From NCBI GenBank assembly GCA_036245525.1, contig BTPG01000003.1, positions 210,138,934-210,202,933 of the forward strand: a DNA stretch of 64,000 nt, written 5' to 3'. The notes beneath the pieces are model-generated. The model searched no databases. It was given only the letters and a program-made list of their open reading frames with translations, and was not told where the DNA came from. A program made the position numbers and the translations under genes. The stretch is from Semisulcospira habei (taxonomy: Eukaryota; Mollusca; Gastropoda; Semisulcospiridae). The stretch's first letter is position 1; every line of letters begins with the position of its first letter. This document shows, piece by piece, positions 19,715-29,361 of the stretch.

Positions 19715-20085
19715 GTGAACAATGCTCACCACCCCTCCCCCCCTGTGAGCGATTGCGAACAGTGATTTCTCACACTCCCCTCCCTCTTCCCCCCGTAGGC
19801 GATTGTGAACAATGATCTCCTACATTTCCCGGCCCTAACCCACGAGGCGATTGTGAACAATGATCTCCTCAACACCCCGGCCCTAATCCCCGAGGCGATT
19901 GTGAACAATGATCTCCTCAACACCCCGGCCCTACCCCACGAGGCGATTGTGAACAATGATCTCCTCAACCCCCGACCCTACCCCACGAGGCGATTGTGAA
20001 CAATGATCTCCTCAACCACCCCGACCCTACCCCACGAGGCGATTGTGAACAATGATCTCCTCAACCACCCCCGGCCTTCCCAATA
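19715..20085. repeat. Minisatellite, about 48-bp unit, roughly 7 copies
   Basis: Units read 'gaggcgattgtgaacaatga' plus 'tctcctcaacaccccggccc', with copies diverging towards the left. 48 is divisible by 3, so the array stays open in several frames; this is not taken as a gene. The stretch 20086-20842 holds only a short 'ggtgttaggcctatg' repetition near 20180-20300 and no recognisable gene. Confidence 0.85.
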
Positions 20086-20852
20086 GGACAGTAGCTTTTT
20101 TAGTTCAGTTCTGATTCACCTAAAATAGGGCTTAGGCTGTGTTAGGACGACGCGTAGGTTTTATTGGTAAGTGCGTATAGGTGTTAGGCCTATGAGCTAG
20201 GTTCGCTAGGAATCGTATTCATCGTTGTAGGTGTCAGGCATAGGAGATAGGTTTGCTAGGTATCGTGTCGGAAGGTATAGGTGTTAGGCCTATGTGTATT
20301 TAAGGTTATTAGCACTTGCACTGGTTTGACTAATTTTGATTATGTTGTTTGTTTTATTATGAATGCTTTCTGGTACAAATAAATCTTGGAACCTTACTTC
20401 TATCTTACGATGCTCGGCTAGAGTGAGAGCAAGACTGAGACTGTGCGTGCGTATGTGCGAGAAGTTTGTGTGTGTGTACGTCCGTGCATGTATGACGGTG
20501 TGACTGATCGTGCGAGCGCACGTTACTAGCAGCTCAGTAGGAACGATAACAACAAGTCCAGTCAAAATAGGGTTTTTCTGGATACTGTGGTCGGTCCATT
20601 GCGCAAGCAACTTTGGCTTTTTGAACACAACGCGAGGCAAGTAAACACGGATTTCAGTTGTGCGCATGCGAGACTAGAGTAGATTTATTTACTCTCCACT
20701 GCAATCTCCAGCCCTTCCCTAGACCACAAAAGGGATGCGGACTTAAACTCTGTAGGCACTTGAGTACTGTATTAGATGGACGGTTTTTGTCTGTCTGATA
20801 AACTATTTAAGTCGCCTACATCCAGTCACTGAGTCCGGTTACACTTACTTAC

Positions 20853-21347
20853 TTACTTACGCCTGTCACCCCTACCCGGGTATAGGCCGTCGACGAGCGA
20901 CCTCCAGCAACTCCTGTCCTGTGCTTCTCCTTCGATTCTACTCCAGGTGGTTCCCAGTCTCTTGATGTCTGCTTGGAGGTCTCGACGCCAGGAGTTTCTC
21001 GGCCTACCTCTTTTCCTCTTTCCCTGGGGGTTCCATGACAATGCCTGCCTAGTGATACTGGAAGCTGGCTTTCTCAGACTGTGACCGATCCATCCCCATC
21101 TTCTTCGCCCAATTTCATTCTCTGCTGTTATCTGCTCTGTTCTCTCACAGAGTCTGACGTTGCTGATCTTCTCTGGCCAGTGGATTTTCAAAATTCTTCT
21201 AAGGCAACTGTTCATGAAGGTCTGTACTCTGTTGACTGTGGTTTTTGTCAATCTCCAAGTCTCTGCTCCATATAGGAGAACTGCTTTTACATTGGAGTTG
21301 AAGATCCGGACTTTGGTGTGTTGTGACAGCTCTCTGGAACTCCACAC
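20853..21347 (-). pseudogene. RTE LINE reverse transcriptase, C-terminal part in a third frame
   Basis: Holds the RT thumb and C-terminal region (VLLYGAETW, RRWGWIGHSLRK, GKRKRGRPRNSWRRD) and the final RSLVDGLYPGRGDRRK, reaching into the (AAGT)n tail. There are two frame breaks in total, so no single product is expected. Confidence 0.85.
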
Positions 21348-21405
21348 TTTTTTCAGCCGGAGAAAGGCTGCTCTGGCTTTACCGATTCGTGCTCTGACAT
21401 CTGCA

Positions 21406-21870
21406 TCAGTGCCGCCTTTTTTTGTCTATGATGCTCCCGAGATAGGTGAAGGACTCCACCTCCTCCAGCGGGGTGCCAGCAAGCAAGACTGGTTCCTCCC
21501 TGGTTGCGTTCAGCCTCATTGTCTTTGTTTTCTGTTTGTGAATGGTGAGGCCCACTTGGGACGAGATGTCAGCAAGCCTCGTGGTCTTGTCCTGCATTTG
21601 TTGATGAGTGTGGGACAGTAATGCCAAGTCGTCTGCAAAATCGAGGTCGTCAAGCTGTGTCCACAGTATCCACTGTATTCCACTTCGTCTGTGCTCTGTG
21701 GTCATCTTCATGATCCAGTCTATGGCCAGTAGGAAGAGGAACGGAGACAGCAGACACCCCTGCCTGACACCAGTTCTGACCTGGAGCTCCCTGGTGAACT
21801 GCCCTTCGTGGATCACGCGACATGTCATACCATCGTAGCTGCTCTTGATCAGGACCGTAGTGTCGTAGGG
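21406..21870 (-). pseudogene. RTE LINE reverse transcriptase, middle part in a shifted frame
   Basis: Continues the RT after a frame break near 21870. It contains GVRQGCLLSPFLFLLAIDW, the catalytic FADD block and TYLGSIIDK, then the frame is lost again near 21406. The next part lies at 20853-21347. Confidence 0.85.
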
Positions 21871-23848
21871 GTTTCCACAGAGTCTCTCGGTCCACACTGT
21901 CAAATGCTTTCTCATAATCCACAAAGTTGACGTACAGCGGGGAGCTCCACTCCAGAGACTGTTCCACGATGATGCGGAGAGTGGCGATCTGGTCTGTACA
22001 TGATCGGTTCTTCCTGAATCCTGCTTGCTGGTCTCTCAGCTGGGGGTCAACGGAGCTCTTCATTCTCTCCAGGATGATCCTGTTGAAGACCTTTCCTGGT
22101 ACTGACAGCAAGGTGATTCCTCTGTAGTTGGAACACTTGCTGAGGTCGCCTTTCTTGGGAAGCTTGATTAGGTACCCCTCCTTCCAGTCAGCCGGCATCA
22201 CCTCCTCTTCCCAGATCTTTCCAAACAGTGGGTACAGCATCTCCACTGTTGTCTCTGGGTCTGCTTTCAGAGACTCCGCTGGGATGCCATCTGGGCCTGC
22301 TGCTTTGCCGTTCTTCAAAAATGCCACTGCTCTTCTGATCTCTTCCCGGCTGGGTCTGTCACAGCTGATGGGTACGTCGGTCTCTGCCGGCTGGATGTCG
22401 GGGGGGTCGGGTGGGCTAGGTCTGTTCAGTAACTCTTCAAAATACTCGGCCCATCTGTCGAGTTGGTCTGCTCTGTCTGCAATAGGCTTGCCTTCTTTGT
22501 CTTTTACTGGTCTTTCTGTATGGCCATACTTGCCTGATAATCTTCTGGTAATGTCGTAGAGCTGTTTCATATTGCCGCTGCCTGCTGCCTTTTCTGCCTC
22601 TGCTGCCAGGTTGTCTGTGTAGGCCCTCTTGTCTGCCCTGATACTCCTCTTCACCTCGCGGTTGGCTTCCCAGTATTCCCCCTGTGCCCTTACTTTGGCT
22701 GCTCTTGTGCGACTGTTATTGACAACTGCTTTCTTCTGCTTCCTCACTTCTATCTTCTTCAAGGTCTGTGCTGACAGCCAGTCCTTGTAATGGTGTTTCC
22801 TGAACCCTACAGTGTCTTTGCAGGTTGAGTTCAGCGCCTCTCTAACTGCCTTCCACTGCTGCTCTGTGGTGACCGCCTCCTCTTCATTTACTAGCTCCTG
22901 TAGCGCTTGAAACCGGTTGGACAGCACCAGTTTGAACTCTTCTCTAACTCCAGTTTCTCTCAGGAGGCCTACATTATAGCGCTGTCTTCTTGTTGTCTCT
23001 GTGCGGCTTTTCTTTAGCTTGAGCTTCATTCTTAAGGTAAGCAGATGGTGGTCGGAGGCGACATCTGCTCCCCTCCTAACTCGAACATCTTGAAGGGATC
23101 TTCTAAATTTCTTGCTAATGCAGATATGGTCTATTTGGTTCTCTGTTGTATGGTCAGGTGAGACCCAAGTTGCTTTGTGTATCCTTCTGTGTGGGAAGAT
23201 GCTGCCTCCAATGACAAGTCGGTTTAGAGCACAAAAGTCTACAAACCTCTCCCCGTTCTCACTCATCTCCGAGCCTAGTCCCTGTCTCCCCATCACCTCT
23301 TCGTATCCGGTATTGTCCTCCCCTATTTTGGCATTAAAATCGCCCATGACGATGGCGATGTCTCGCTCCGCACATTTGTCCAAGGCACTCTGGAGTCGGT
23401 CGTAGAACTCTTGTTTCTCTTCCTCGTCCCTGTCATTAGTGGGCGCATAACACTGGATGACGTTCAGCTTGAGCTTTTTCTTGGTTCTAAAGGCTGCTGT
23501 GATGATTCTTGGCCCAAGAGGTTCCCAGCCCATCAGCGCTCTTTGTGCCACTGGTGACAGCATGAATGCTACGCCTTCTGTATGGGGGGCATTCTCCTCT
23601 TCATGACCTGAATACAGAATCATCTCCCCACTTAACAGCCTTTTCTGGCCAGACTGCGTCCATCTGGCTTCACTGATACCTAGCAGGGAAAGGTTGTACT
23701 TTTGCATTTCCGCTGCTATCTGGGCGGCCTTGCCGCTCTGGTACATGGTCTTAACGTTCCATGTGCCCATGGTTGTATCCCTGGATAGAGAGAGGCGGCT
23801 CGGTCCTGTGGCTTCCGAAGACTTCCGGCTTTCACCACAGGACGTCAT
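21650..23848 (-). CDS. RTE LINE endonuclease and start of reverse transcriptase
   Basis: Residues from about 28 form an APE-type endonuclease, with the motifs TWNVKTMY, ISEARW, YAPTND, GDFNAKIG and a SDHHLL histidine block; this enzyme nicks the target DNA. A basic linker rich in Lys/Arg/Glu follows, then RT blocks GKAAGPDGIPAE, YRGITLLSVPGKV, QAGFRKNRSCTDQ and VDYEKAFDSVD. After that block the protein turns to nonsense at about 21870, where the true frame moves to 21406-21924. The family is close to RTE elements often mis-annotated as 'craniofacial development protein 2-like'. It is probably dead because of two frame breaks. Confidence 0.9.
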   Translation of the reverse strand: MTSCGESRKSSEATGPSRLSLSRDTTMGTWNVKTMYQSGKAAQIAAEMQKYNLSLLGISEARWTQSGQKRLLSGEMILYSGHEEENAPHTEGVAFMLSPVAQRALMGWEPLGPRIITAAFRTKKKLKLNVIQCYAPTNDRDEEEKQEFYDRLQSALDKCAERDIAIVMGDFNAKIGEDNTGYEEVMGRQGLGSEMSENGERFVDFCALNRLVIGGSIFPHRRIHKATWVSPDHTTENQIDHICISKKFRRSLQDVRVRRGADVASDHHLLTLRMKLKLKKSRTETTRRQRYNVGLLRETGVREEFKLVLSNRFQALQELVNEEEAVTTEQQWKAVREALNSTCKDTVGFRKHHYKDWLSAQTLKKIEVRKQKKAVVNNSRTRAAKVRAQGEYWEANREVKRSIRADKRAYTDNLAAEAEKAAGSGNMKQLYDITRRLSGKYGHTERPVKDKEGKPIADRADQLDRWAEYFEELLNRPSPPDPPDIQPAETDVPISCDRPSREEIRRAVAFLKNGKAAGPDGIPAESLKADPETTVEMLYPLFGKIWEEEVMPADWKEGYLIKLPKKGDLSKCSNYRGITLLSVPGKVFNRIILERMKSSVDPQLRDQQAGFRKNRSCTDQIATLRIIVEQSLEWSSPLYVNFVDYEKAFDSVDRETLWKPLRHYGPDQEQLRWYDMSRDPRRAVHQGAPGQNWCQAGVSAVSVPLPTGHRLDHEDDHRAQTKWNTVDTVDTA

Positions 23849-24127
23849 ATGTCTTTTGGTAGAAGAACCTTCCTCCTCCAGGAAAGGAATTACTGTTAGT
23901 CTTTTCGTCGGCGTTTTTGTAGCTATTTCCTTTTTTGCAGAGTGGGGAAGCTACCCCCACGCCCAACCCCCTTACTAGGAGGACCAGGGGTTTTCTGTCG
24001 GGGTCACCTTCCCTTAGACCATGTTGGTTCACGGCACCTTATTTCATTTGGTGCACCCCTCTCACGAGGGACCCCCTATCCACCACCCAGGGGACGCGCC
24101 TCAACGCCGTATGGTCCCAGCGCGAGG

Positions 24128-24271
24128 TCAGGTCTGTGTACACGTTAGTAATGTCCTTTTTGTTCTCGTACACTTCCAGCCTGTCGTGATTGGACAGGTC
24201 AACTTCAGCGTCCTCTGGGGCATTCTTATACGTTCTGGGAGTCCTCGGCACGCCCATCTGTATAGATGTAT
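24128..24271 (-). pseudogene. Receptor gene 3, terminal tail exon cut by the RTE LINE
   Basis: The acceptor 'gttccttattccag' lies above 24271. The exon encodes IQMGVPRTPRTYKN, an acidic stretch, then HDRLEVYENKKDITNVYTDLT, closely matching the gene 2 tail exon at 52833-52999. The first ITAM tyrosine is replaced by His (HDRL). At about 24127 the reading frame runs into the LINE 5' end (SRWDHTALRRV...), so the native end is lost. If transcribed, the product would carry LINE-coded residues and only one YxxL motif. Confidence 0.7.
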
Positions 24272-24384
24272 CTGGAATAAGGAACACGTCAACATTAAAA
24301 CTGCACCGAGTCGGTCTGGTCTTGTTTTTTCATGGACTGTACTCACGGCTGTAATAATGTCAATGAAATGTGTGGAGGTGCTGA

Positions 24385-24664
24385 GTGGCAGGCAGAGGAC
24401 GTGAACACATGGACTTAACCCTTGGTGATCGGGCAGACAGAGGACGTGAACACATGGACTTAACCCTTGGTGATCGGACAGACGGAGAACGTGAACACAT
24501 GGACTTAACCCTTGGTGATCGGGCAGGCAGAGGACGTGAACACATGGACTTAACCCTTCATGATCGGGCAGGCAGAGGACGTGAACACATGGACTTAACC
24601 TTTGGTGATCGGGCAGGCAGAGGACGTGAACACATGGACTTAACCTTTGGTGATCGGGCAGGTG
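24385..24664. repeat. Minisatellite, about 45-bp unit, 6-7 copies
   Basis: Units carry 'ggcagaggacgtgaacacat' plus 'ggacttaacccttggtgatc'. The unit length is divisible by 3, giving open frames on both strands. The array lies in the last intron of receptor gene 3. Confidence 0.9.
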
Positions 24665-24689
24665 GGGCGTGGGCCTGGTAAAATAGGTC

Positions 24690-24975
24690 GGCGACATGTG
24701 ACTTAGCTTATGGATAAGACACTGCGTTGGCAGCCGTAAGATCCCGGGTTCAAATCCCGGCCCTCGTTGGCAGGAATGGGATGTGGACTTTTCCTCATTC
24801 CCATCGAGTCAAATTTACGTACAGACTCGGCTTACGGTTGCCTGTCTCACCTTCGTGTGCACAGCACGCATAATCATCAAGTGCGCACGTTAAAAATCCC
24901 ATTAGCACTAATCGAAAAGAGAAGGTCCGGTAGGGCCGGTGAAATAGAAACAGAAATATTTCACATGCACCAAAG
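24690..24975 (+). mobile_element. tRNA-derived SINE
   Basis: The head resembles a tRNA promoter: an A-box-like 'tagcttatggataagac', then a B box 'ggttcaaatcc' at 24747-24757. The body ends with 'gtgcgcacgttaaaaatccc', close to a central domain shared by mollusc SINEs. No acceptor-stem pairing or tRNA 3' end is present, so this is a SINE and not a tRNA gene. Confidence 0.7.
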
Positions 24976-25139
24976 TTAATAGCCGGATGGAGGTTTGCAC
25001 ATAAAGTAGCGCTTAGCAGCAGCAGGCTTTCAAAGCTCCAACTTCCTGCGGCGCCTTGAGGATCTATAATTAGATGGATATGTGCGCCTTGGAGACACCG
25101 TATCATACCATATCTGGAGTACATGAATTACCTAATGCC

Positions 25140-25250
25140 ACACACGCACGCTTGCTCGCTTGCACGCACGCACGCACACACACACACACACACACATACA
25201 CACACAACACATTCGCGCGCACGCACGCACGTGCGCGCATACACACAAGC
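25140..25250. repeat. (CA)n/(CGCA)n microsatellite
   Basis: CACACA and CGCACG repeats followed by a C-rich run; no gene. Confidence 0.9.
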
Positions 25251-25320
25251 ACCCTCCCCCCCACCCCCATTCACCACTTATGTAGACGAAGAGAGGAGGT
25301 GAGGAACGTGGCGTGTTGAC

Positions 25321-25373
25321 CAGAAGGCCGGACAGTAGCGTCCTGCTGTGGATGTTGCGTTTCTCGAATCCTT
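25321..25373 (-). CDS. Receptor gene 3, penultimate tail exon (53 bp)
   Basis: Acceptor 'attgtttcag' lies above 25373. The exon reads RRIRETQHPQQDATVRPS in the frame set by phase 2. It is exactly 53 bp, like the homologous gene 2 exon at 53498-53550 (RRNRDMQQILQKVSVQPT), and both end with the same ...V-basic/polar-P-S/T-G pattern. The donor reads GTCAAC where gene 2 has GTAAAC, so splicing may be weakened. The transmembrane and EGF exons expected upstream were not found in the window; the Polinton and repeats occupy that space. Confidence 0.55.
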
Positions 25374-25378
25374 CTGAA

Positions 25379-25640
25379 ACAATAATAATGCATAGCATTT
25401 ATATGGCGCATTTCTCATATTTATAATATAACTCAATGCGCAGAATGTAGCCGCGAACTGAACCCAACAAGCACGCTCACGTGAATCACACGCATTCACT
25501 CACACACTGTACGTAAACACAGAACATTCACGTGGTGCTAAGGGCAAGCTCAAGCGAGCTACTGACGGTATTTGGAAATCGTTTTGTATTTGAAATTTTA
25601 TTAAGTTGGCTGAAACTGATACCAAAGTGGCATACCAAAC
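25379..25640 (-). mobile_element. 3' portion of a tRNA-derived SINE (same family as 57145-57570)
   Basis: The minus-strand SINE tail (AATAATAAT at 25379) and body match the fuller copy at 57145-57570 over about 250 bp ('tttatatggcgcatttctcatatttata', 'ccgcgaactg', 'cacgctcacgtgaatcac'). The tRNA-like head is missing here. Confidence 0.7.
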
Positions 25641-25716
25641 AATATGGCTTTAGGCGTCACATGCATCTGATTAATTAATTCATTATTCTCTTTGAACTGG
25701 GTATTTTATGCTTGTT

Positions 25717-25951
25717 TTAACCCCTTCACTGTCGAGAAAAAAACTGCAGGAAACATTGATCCTCATGAGTCCTCGCAGTTGCAGGGACACATGAGGATCT
25801 ATGCCTCTGGCTCACACCACTCTGTGTCCATGTATCAACCCACTTTGTATCCGCGTTCCATGGACGGCTTGGGCTCGTTGCCGTTAATTTTGTTGTTGTT
25901 GTTGTCGTTGTCAGAAACGCAATCTTCGACCACTAGCAGTGAAGGGGTTAA
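25717..25951. mobile_element. TTAA-flanked hairpin MITE, family B
   Basis: Clean ends: TTAA (25717-25720) then CCCCTTCACTG, and CAGTGAAGGGG then TTAA (25948-25951). The central hairpin at 25755-25803 is 'gatcctcatgag'/'catgaggatc'. A (TTG)n run sits near 25895. Confidence 0.8.
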
Positions 25952-26190
25952 TTATAACATACACGTCATCGGCCATAGACCACAAGCGTCGGAGCTAAAG
26001 AGAGCGATGAAAACATCCGGGTCGTGGCCGTGAAGTCGAAATACACTCAAGTCGAACACAAATACTGTTGTTTCCTGGCTAAAGCTGCTCTCACAGTGAC
26101 TACCTTTACAACGGATAACGCTCACTCGCTTAAAACATTTTGCCCCAGGACCGAAAGCCCCAAATTTCTGAAGGACTGTATTACAATTCT

Positions 26191-26342
26191 AGATACAGAT
26201 CGAATATGATAGTTCAAGGGTAGTGCCAGAATAGCGTGGCGCCTATGGGCGCCACGCTATTCTGGCACCTCCCCCCCCCCCCCCTTGAACTATCATGCTA
26301 GATCCATGTCCTGCTGTGGTCTGTCGGGGCTGAATGAGTTAA
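26191..26342. mobile_element. TTAA-type hairpin MITE, family A, with a poly-C interruption
   Basis: The palindrome runs from about 26191 to 26310, with the right arm expanded by a C run at 26268-26284. The right end is 'gctgaatgagttaa' (TTAA 26339-26342). A separate half-element lies at 26615-26675. The sequence between (26343-26614) and 25952-26190 shows no gene. Confidence 0.7.
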
Positions 26343-26699
26343 GTCGAACCTTGGATAGGTCGGACGTGTTTCCCCTCTGCCAAGAAGGAGAAGTCGAAAT
26401 TTCTTTTTACAAACATACAGTTTCATACGCACGAGCTCGGATAGGTAAAAAAAACGCTGAAGTCGAACCAATGTTTTTCCCTGTCCAAAGCTTTTCTTTT
26501 AGGTCTAATTTTACAATGTATTTGTTAAACTGGGATATAGGCCACGACAAAGTGTATGCAATACCAAAAGAAGGTCAAAGTATCATAACAAAAAGCCGGA
26601 GCGCCAAAAGTCTATTCGCCAAGCTAACCTGGCACTACCCTTGAATTATCACAGTCGATCCGTCTCCTGCTGCTGTGCGTTTGGACAAAATAGATTAAA

Positions 26700-26870
26700 T
26701 TAGAACTACAGTAAACTCCGGATATAACAAATGGTCAGAGGACCCAACTGTTCTTGTTGTTATATCCAATGTTTGTTATAAGCGAAGTAATTCACGTTGA
26801 AAAACTGTTGCTGTGACCTTTGACAAAGTGTTGCTGTATCCGACTTGTGTTATATCGTAGGACAGAGGGG
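26700..26870. mobile_element. Possible pogo/Tigger-like DNA transposon fragment
   Basis: 'cagtaaactccggatataac' and the inverted 'gttatatccaatgtttgttata' resemble ends of pogo/Tigger-type elements. No TA-bounded full element could be defined. Weak call. Confidence 0.3.
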
Positions 26871-27129
26871 CGGACGGCACCAGTCTAGAAGGTTGACGTG
26901 CTGGTTTGGCGTCCTCTGTACGTCAGGCTTTCCAGGCACTGCAACTGGGCTGTTGCGGTCGGTCTAACTCTCAAGGACTGGGCTGTGTATATGGATCCAT
27001 GTTTAGAGGAATCAATGTGCGCCAATGTACTGAGGGTTACTCTCTATTTCACGACATTTCATTGCGCACCTATAAGTAGTCTCTGTGAACGTAAAAACTA
27101 ATCATTAGCGTGCGCGCGTTTTTCTGTGG

Positions 27130-27160
27130 GTTTATGTGTTTGTGTGTGTGTGCATGTGTG

Positions 27161-27199
<39 letters not shown>

Positions 27200-27205
27200 A
27201 CGCGT
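27130..27205. repeat. (TG)n microsatellite
   Basis: TG repeats with a few CA and CG breaks. The surrounding 26871-27540 is anonymous. Confidence 0.9.
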
Positions 27206-27554
27206 GCACAACACCATCCTAATGCGCAAAAGGCGATCGGGTCGATGTCGGCCCGCTGTCTTTTTGCACATTGGGCTGTCTAGACTTAGAACATTTGTGT
27301 GATGTCCCATACACGTTGCGCCTGCATAGCGCACGCTTCACTAAACATGCCGCAGCACACTAGTGGATGTTCGCTAAATATTTGCCCGCCTCGGCCTCGC
27401 ACTTGAAACATCTTCCGCTTTAGGGAAAACACTGCCAAATACAACTCAGGCCAACATATATTGACCTCTCCACTGTCAGTAGTCGCCGTTTGGTGTTTCC
27501 GGCTACTGCAGCGCCACACAGCTCAGGCCGCCCGCGGAGCATGCACTTAAATTG

Positions 27555-27667
27555 GCGTCAGCAAGAGGCATAGATCCTCATGAGGCCCCGCATATGCGGG
27601 GTCTCATGAGGATCTATGTCTCTTGTAGTTTGATCCTGTTCCTTTTTCCAGGCAGTGAAGGGGTTAA
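27555..27667. mobile_element. Family B MITE (right part)
   Basis: The palindrome 'gaggcatagatcctcatgag' with a GCCCCGCATATGCGGGG core lies at about 27566-27625. The right end 'cagtgaaggggttaa' places TTAA at 27664-27667. The left end is not clear. Confidence 0.65.
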
Positions 27668-28014
27668 CTGATGATGATGATGATGACGATGACGACGAAA
27701 CATACAGGATAAAGTTGGAGACAATGATAATGATGATGACAGGCTCTAAGCCTTCTCCCCCGCATTACATTGTTGTGTAATGTTCTGTGCATCTACTGTG
27801 GGAAATCAGGGTATTTACCCGACCACATATAGTAGTGCACGTTCGTGTATGTGTATGTATGTTTATCCTGCCTACTTCCTAAGTTCCGGAGAAAGACATG
27901 GGTTATAAGCAAGACCTGATGCATCCTTTATGAGGATGCAAATGATCGTCTTGTTTTATACCTGCGTATTTCTCTGTGGGCTGGCGAGTGGGTGCCTGAT
28001 AGGCGGGGGCAGGG

Positions 28015-28019
28015 GATCT
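28015..28019. repeat. Left target-site duplication of the Polinton (gatct)
   Basis: 'gatct' immediately precedes the terminal AGAGA and is repeated directly after the right end at 45569-45573. Counting the next A gives gatcta on both sides, the 6-bp size usual for Polintons. Confidence 0.7.
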
Positions 28020-28257
28020 AGAGAAAGGAAGTATGAGTCCCGATAGACAATGAATTCAATAGAGCCGCATCAGTCATTAATTTACATCATTTTTTAATAT
28101 CATATTTTTGACCCCAATTTTACCCCCGTTAATTCTGAATCAACCCTTTGATTTTTAAAAAGTGATGAGCATGACTGATGCGGCTCTATTGATCTGATTA
28201 TCTATCGGGACTCATACTTCCTTTCTCTATAACTATTGTCTCTGCCAATACCTAATC
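28020..28257 (+). repeat. Polinton left terminal inverted repeat, itself a hairpin
   Basis: Matches the reverse complement of 45332-45568 almost base for base, except in the outermost block. Inside this repeat lie two arms of about 60 bp (28020-28076 and about 28170-28229), reading inward from 'agagaaaggaagtatgag' through 'tcccgatag' to 'caatagagccgcatcagtcat'. The end can therefore fold on itself. Confidence 0.9.
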
Positions 28258-28373
28258 ATTTACCTGATCAAGTGATGCCAAGTGAAACTTAATACTTATT
28301 AACAAGTTGCAACTAACTTTTAGGAACCTGCAGAGGTAACCTTTAAGTGTGTTGCCATAAGAACTTATTAATT

Positions 28374-28442
28374 ACTTACCCTAAGTTCTTACAAGTACTT
28401 ACCCTAAGTTCTTACAAGTACTTACCCTAAGTTCTTACAACA
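28374..28442. repeat. Subterminal 23-bp direct repeats, three copies
   Basis: Three near-identical copies of 'acttaccctaagttcttaca' plus agt lie just inside the left repeat, before the first gene. Subterminal repeats can be binding sites for replication or integration proteins; that role is a guess. The remainder of 28258-28635 holds no ORF. Confidence 0.8.
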
Positions 28443-28635
28443 ACTTGACTCAAGTCCCAAGACACTGAGACAGATTTATCAAGATACAAGGACAATAAAA
28501 AAACTTTTTTTTCTCAGTAATACTCAGGTGGTGGTGCTGATGGGGTTAAATAATCAGGCACAAGTGGTGTAAATGACGTGTCATCTCTCTGCGAAGCATA
28601 TGACAAAAATATTGATTGATTACCAAATCTGATTT

Positions 28636-29331
28636 TTATTTGTTTAAAAGATTGTGTAGTTTTTCTGTGGTTTCCTGTACCCCTATCCTTTTTCCCTCTG
28701 CTAAAAAACTGGCCTTAAGTTCTTCAACATTCACAGGAGATTGACTACGCATCTTATTCTGTATTTCAGACTTCTGTTTCTTGTAATTATTTAAATCATC
28801 CTGGACTCGCTTAAATTCTTCATCATCAATAAAATTATCGTTTAATGCCTTACTGATAATAAGTTTCATACTGCTCAGCTTTGCACCAGCAAGCGTACTC
28901 AATGCTTCATGTTTCTGTAATTTTGTGTGAAACCTCTTGTTCAAGGCTTCCAAACCAAAGCAAGCCAGGCATGTAGCAACGCTAACACCCTCAACTGCTA
29001 TTCCAGCCAAACTTCCAATTCCTGTGGCGAACAGAACAATACCCCCTACAGAACATGAAGCTGAAACTGCACCAATAGCCATAGAAGTGTTTTGAACAGA
29101 ATTAAATACTGACTTATACCTCCTTTTGCACCGTGAGTACTTAGCCTCCTCACTCTCCAAATATTTCAAAGCTTCTGTAATATTATTTAATCTGAATGCA
29201 TCTGCCTGTAATGTTTTATCTGAAGCAATTGGCACAGCTGTCACCTGTGGATCAGGCGCAAGTGTTGTTTTAGTCGTCACATTTGTTTCAGTCGGATCAA
29301 GCGTTGGTAGTTGCGGATAGAAGTTTACCAT
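28636..29331 (-). CDS. Polinton membrane protein with Gly/Ala-rich hydrophobic hairpin
   Basis: The start is set at ATG 29331 (MVNFYPQLP, 231 codons) because it is preceded by AATAAAA, the motif found before most genes of this element; a second ATG lies four codons upstream. Residues 1-45 are Thr/Pro-rich. Residues 50-80 are charged and helix-prone. Residues 83-128 form a Gly/Ala/Ser-rich hydrophobic double segment. The C-terminal 100 residues are charged with coiled-coil character. The layout would suit a virion membrane-active or internal protein. I do not recognise a named family and assign no function. Confidence 0.75.
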   Translation of the reverse strand: MVNFYPQLPTLDPTETNVTTKTTLAPDPQVTAVPIASDKTLQADAFRLNNITEALKYLESEEAKYSRCKRRYKSVFNSVQNTSMAIGAVSASCSVGGIVLFATGIGSLAGIAVEGVSVATCLACFGLEALNKRFHTKLQKHEALSTLAGAKLSSMKLIISKALNDNFIDDEEFKRVQDDLNNYKKQKSEIQNKMRSQSPVNVEELKASFLAEGKRIGVQETTEKLHNLLNK

Positions 29332-29361
29332 TTTTTTATTCACAAATATTTTTTTTTAAAT

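Larger units (their letters stand above)
20843..24127 (-). mobile_element. Nearly full-length RTE-type LINE
   Basis: Minus-strand LINE of about 3.3 kb. The 3' tail is (ACTT)n at 20843-20860 as read on the plus strand. The endonuclease and RT occupy 23848 down to 20853 in three frames. The 5' end lies near 24127, where it interrupts the tail exon of receptor gene 3. Its last coding block is almost identical to the 115-bp fragment at 39418-39532, so the same family also hit the Polinton. No clear target duplication was found at this copy. Confidence 0.9.

Noticed and set aside
21927..22559. Plus-strand ORFs over the RTE LINE
   Set aside because: Antisense shadows of the well-supported endonuclease/RT frames.
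24735..24765. tRNA gene suggested by the B-box sequence
   Set aside because: No cloverleaf acceptor pairing, and the sequence continues into a SINE body; called a tRNA-derived SINE.
26285..26644. 119-codon plus-strand ORF
   Set aside because: Begins inside the family A MITE and ends in another half hairpin; no domain pattern, chance open frame.
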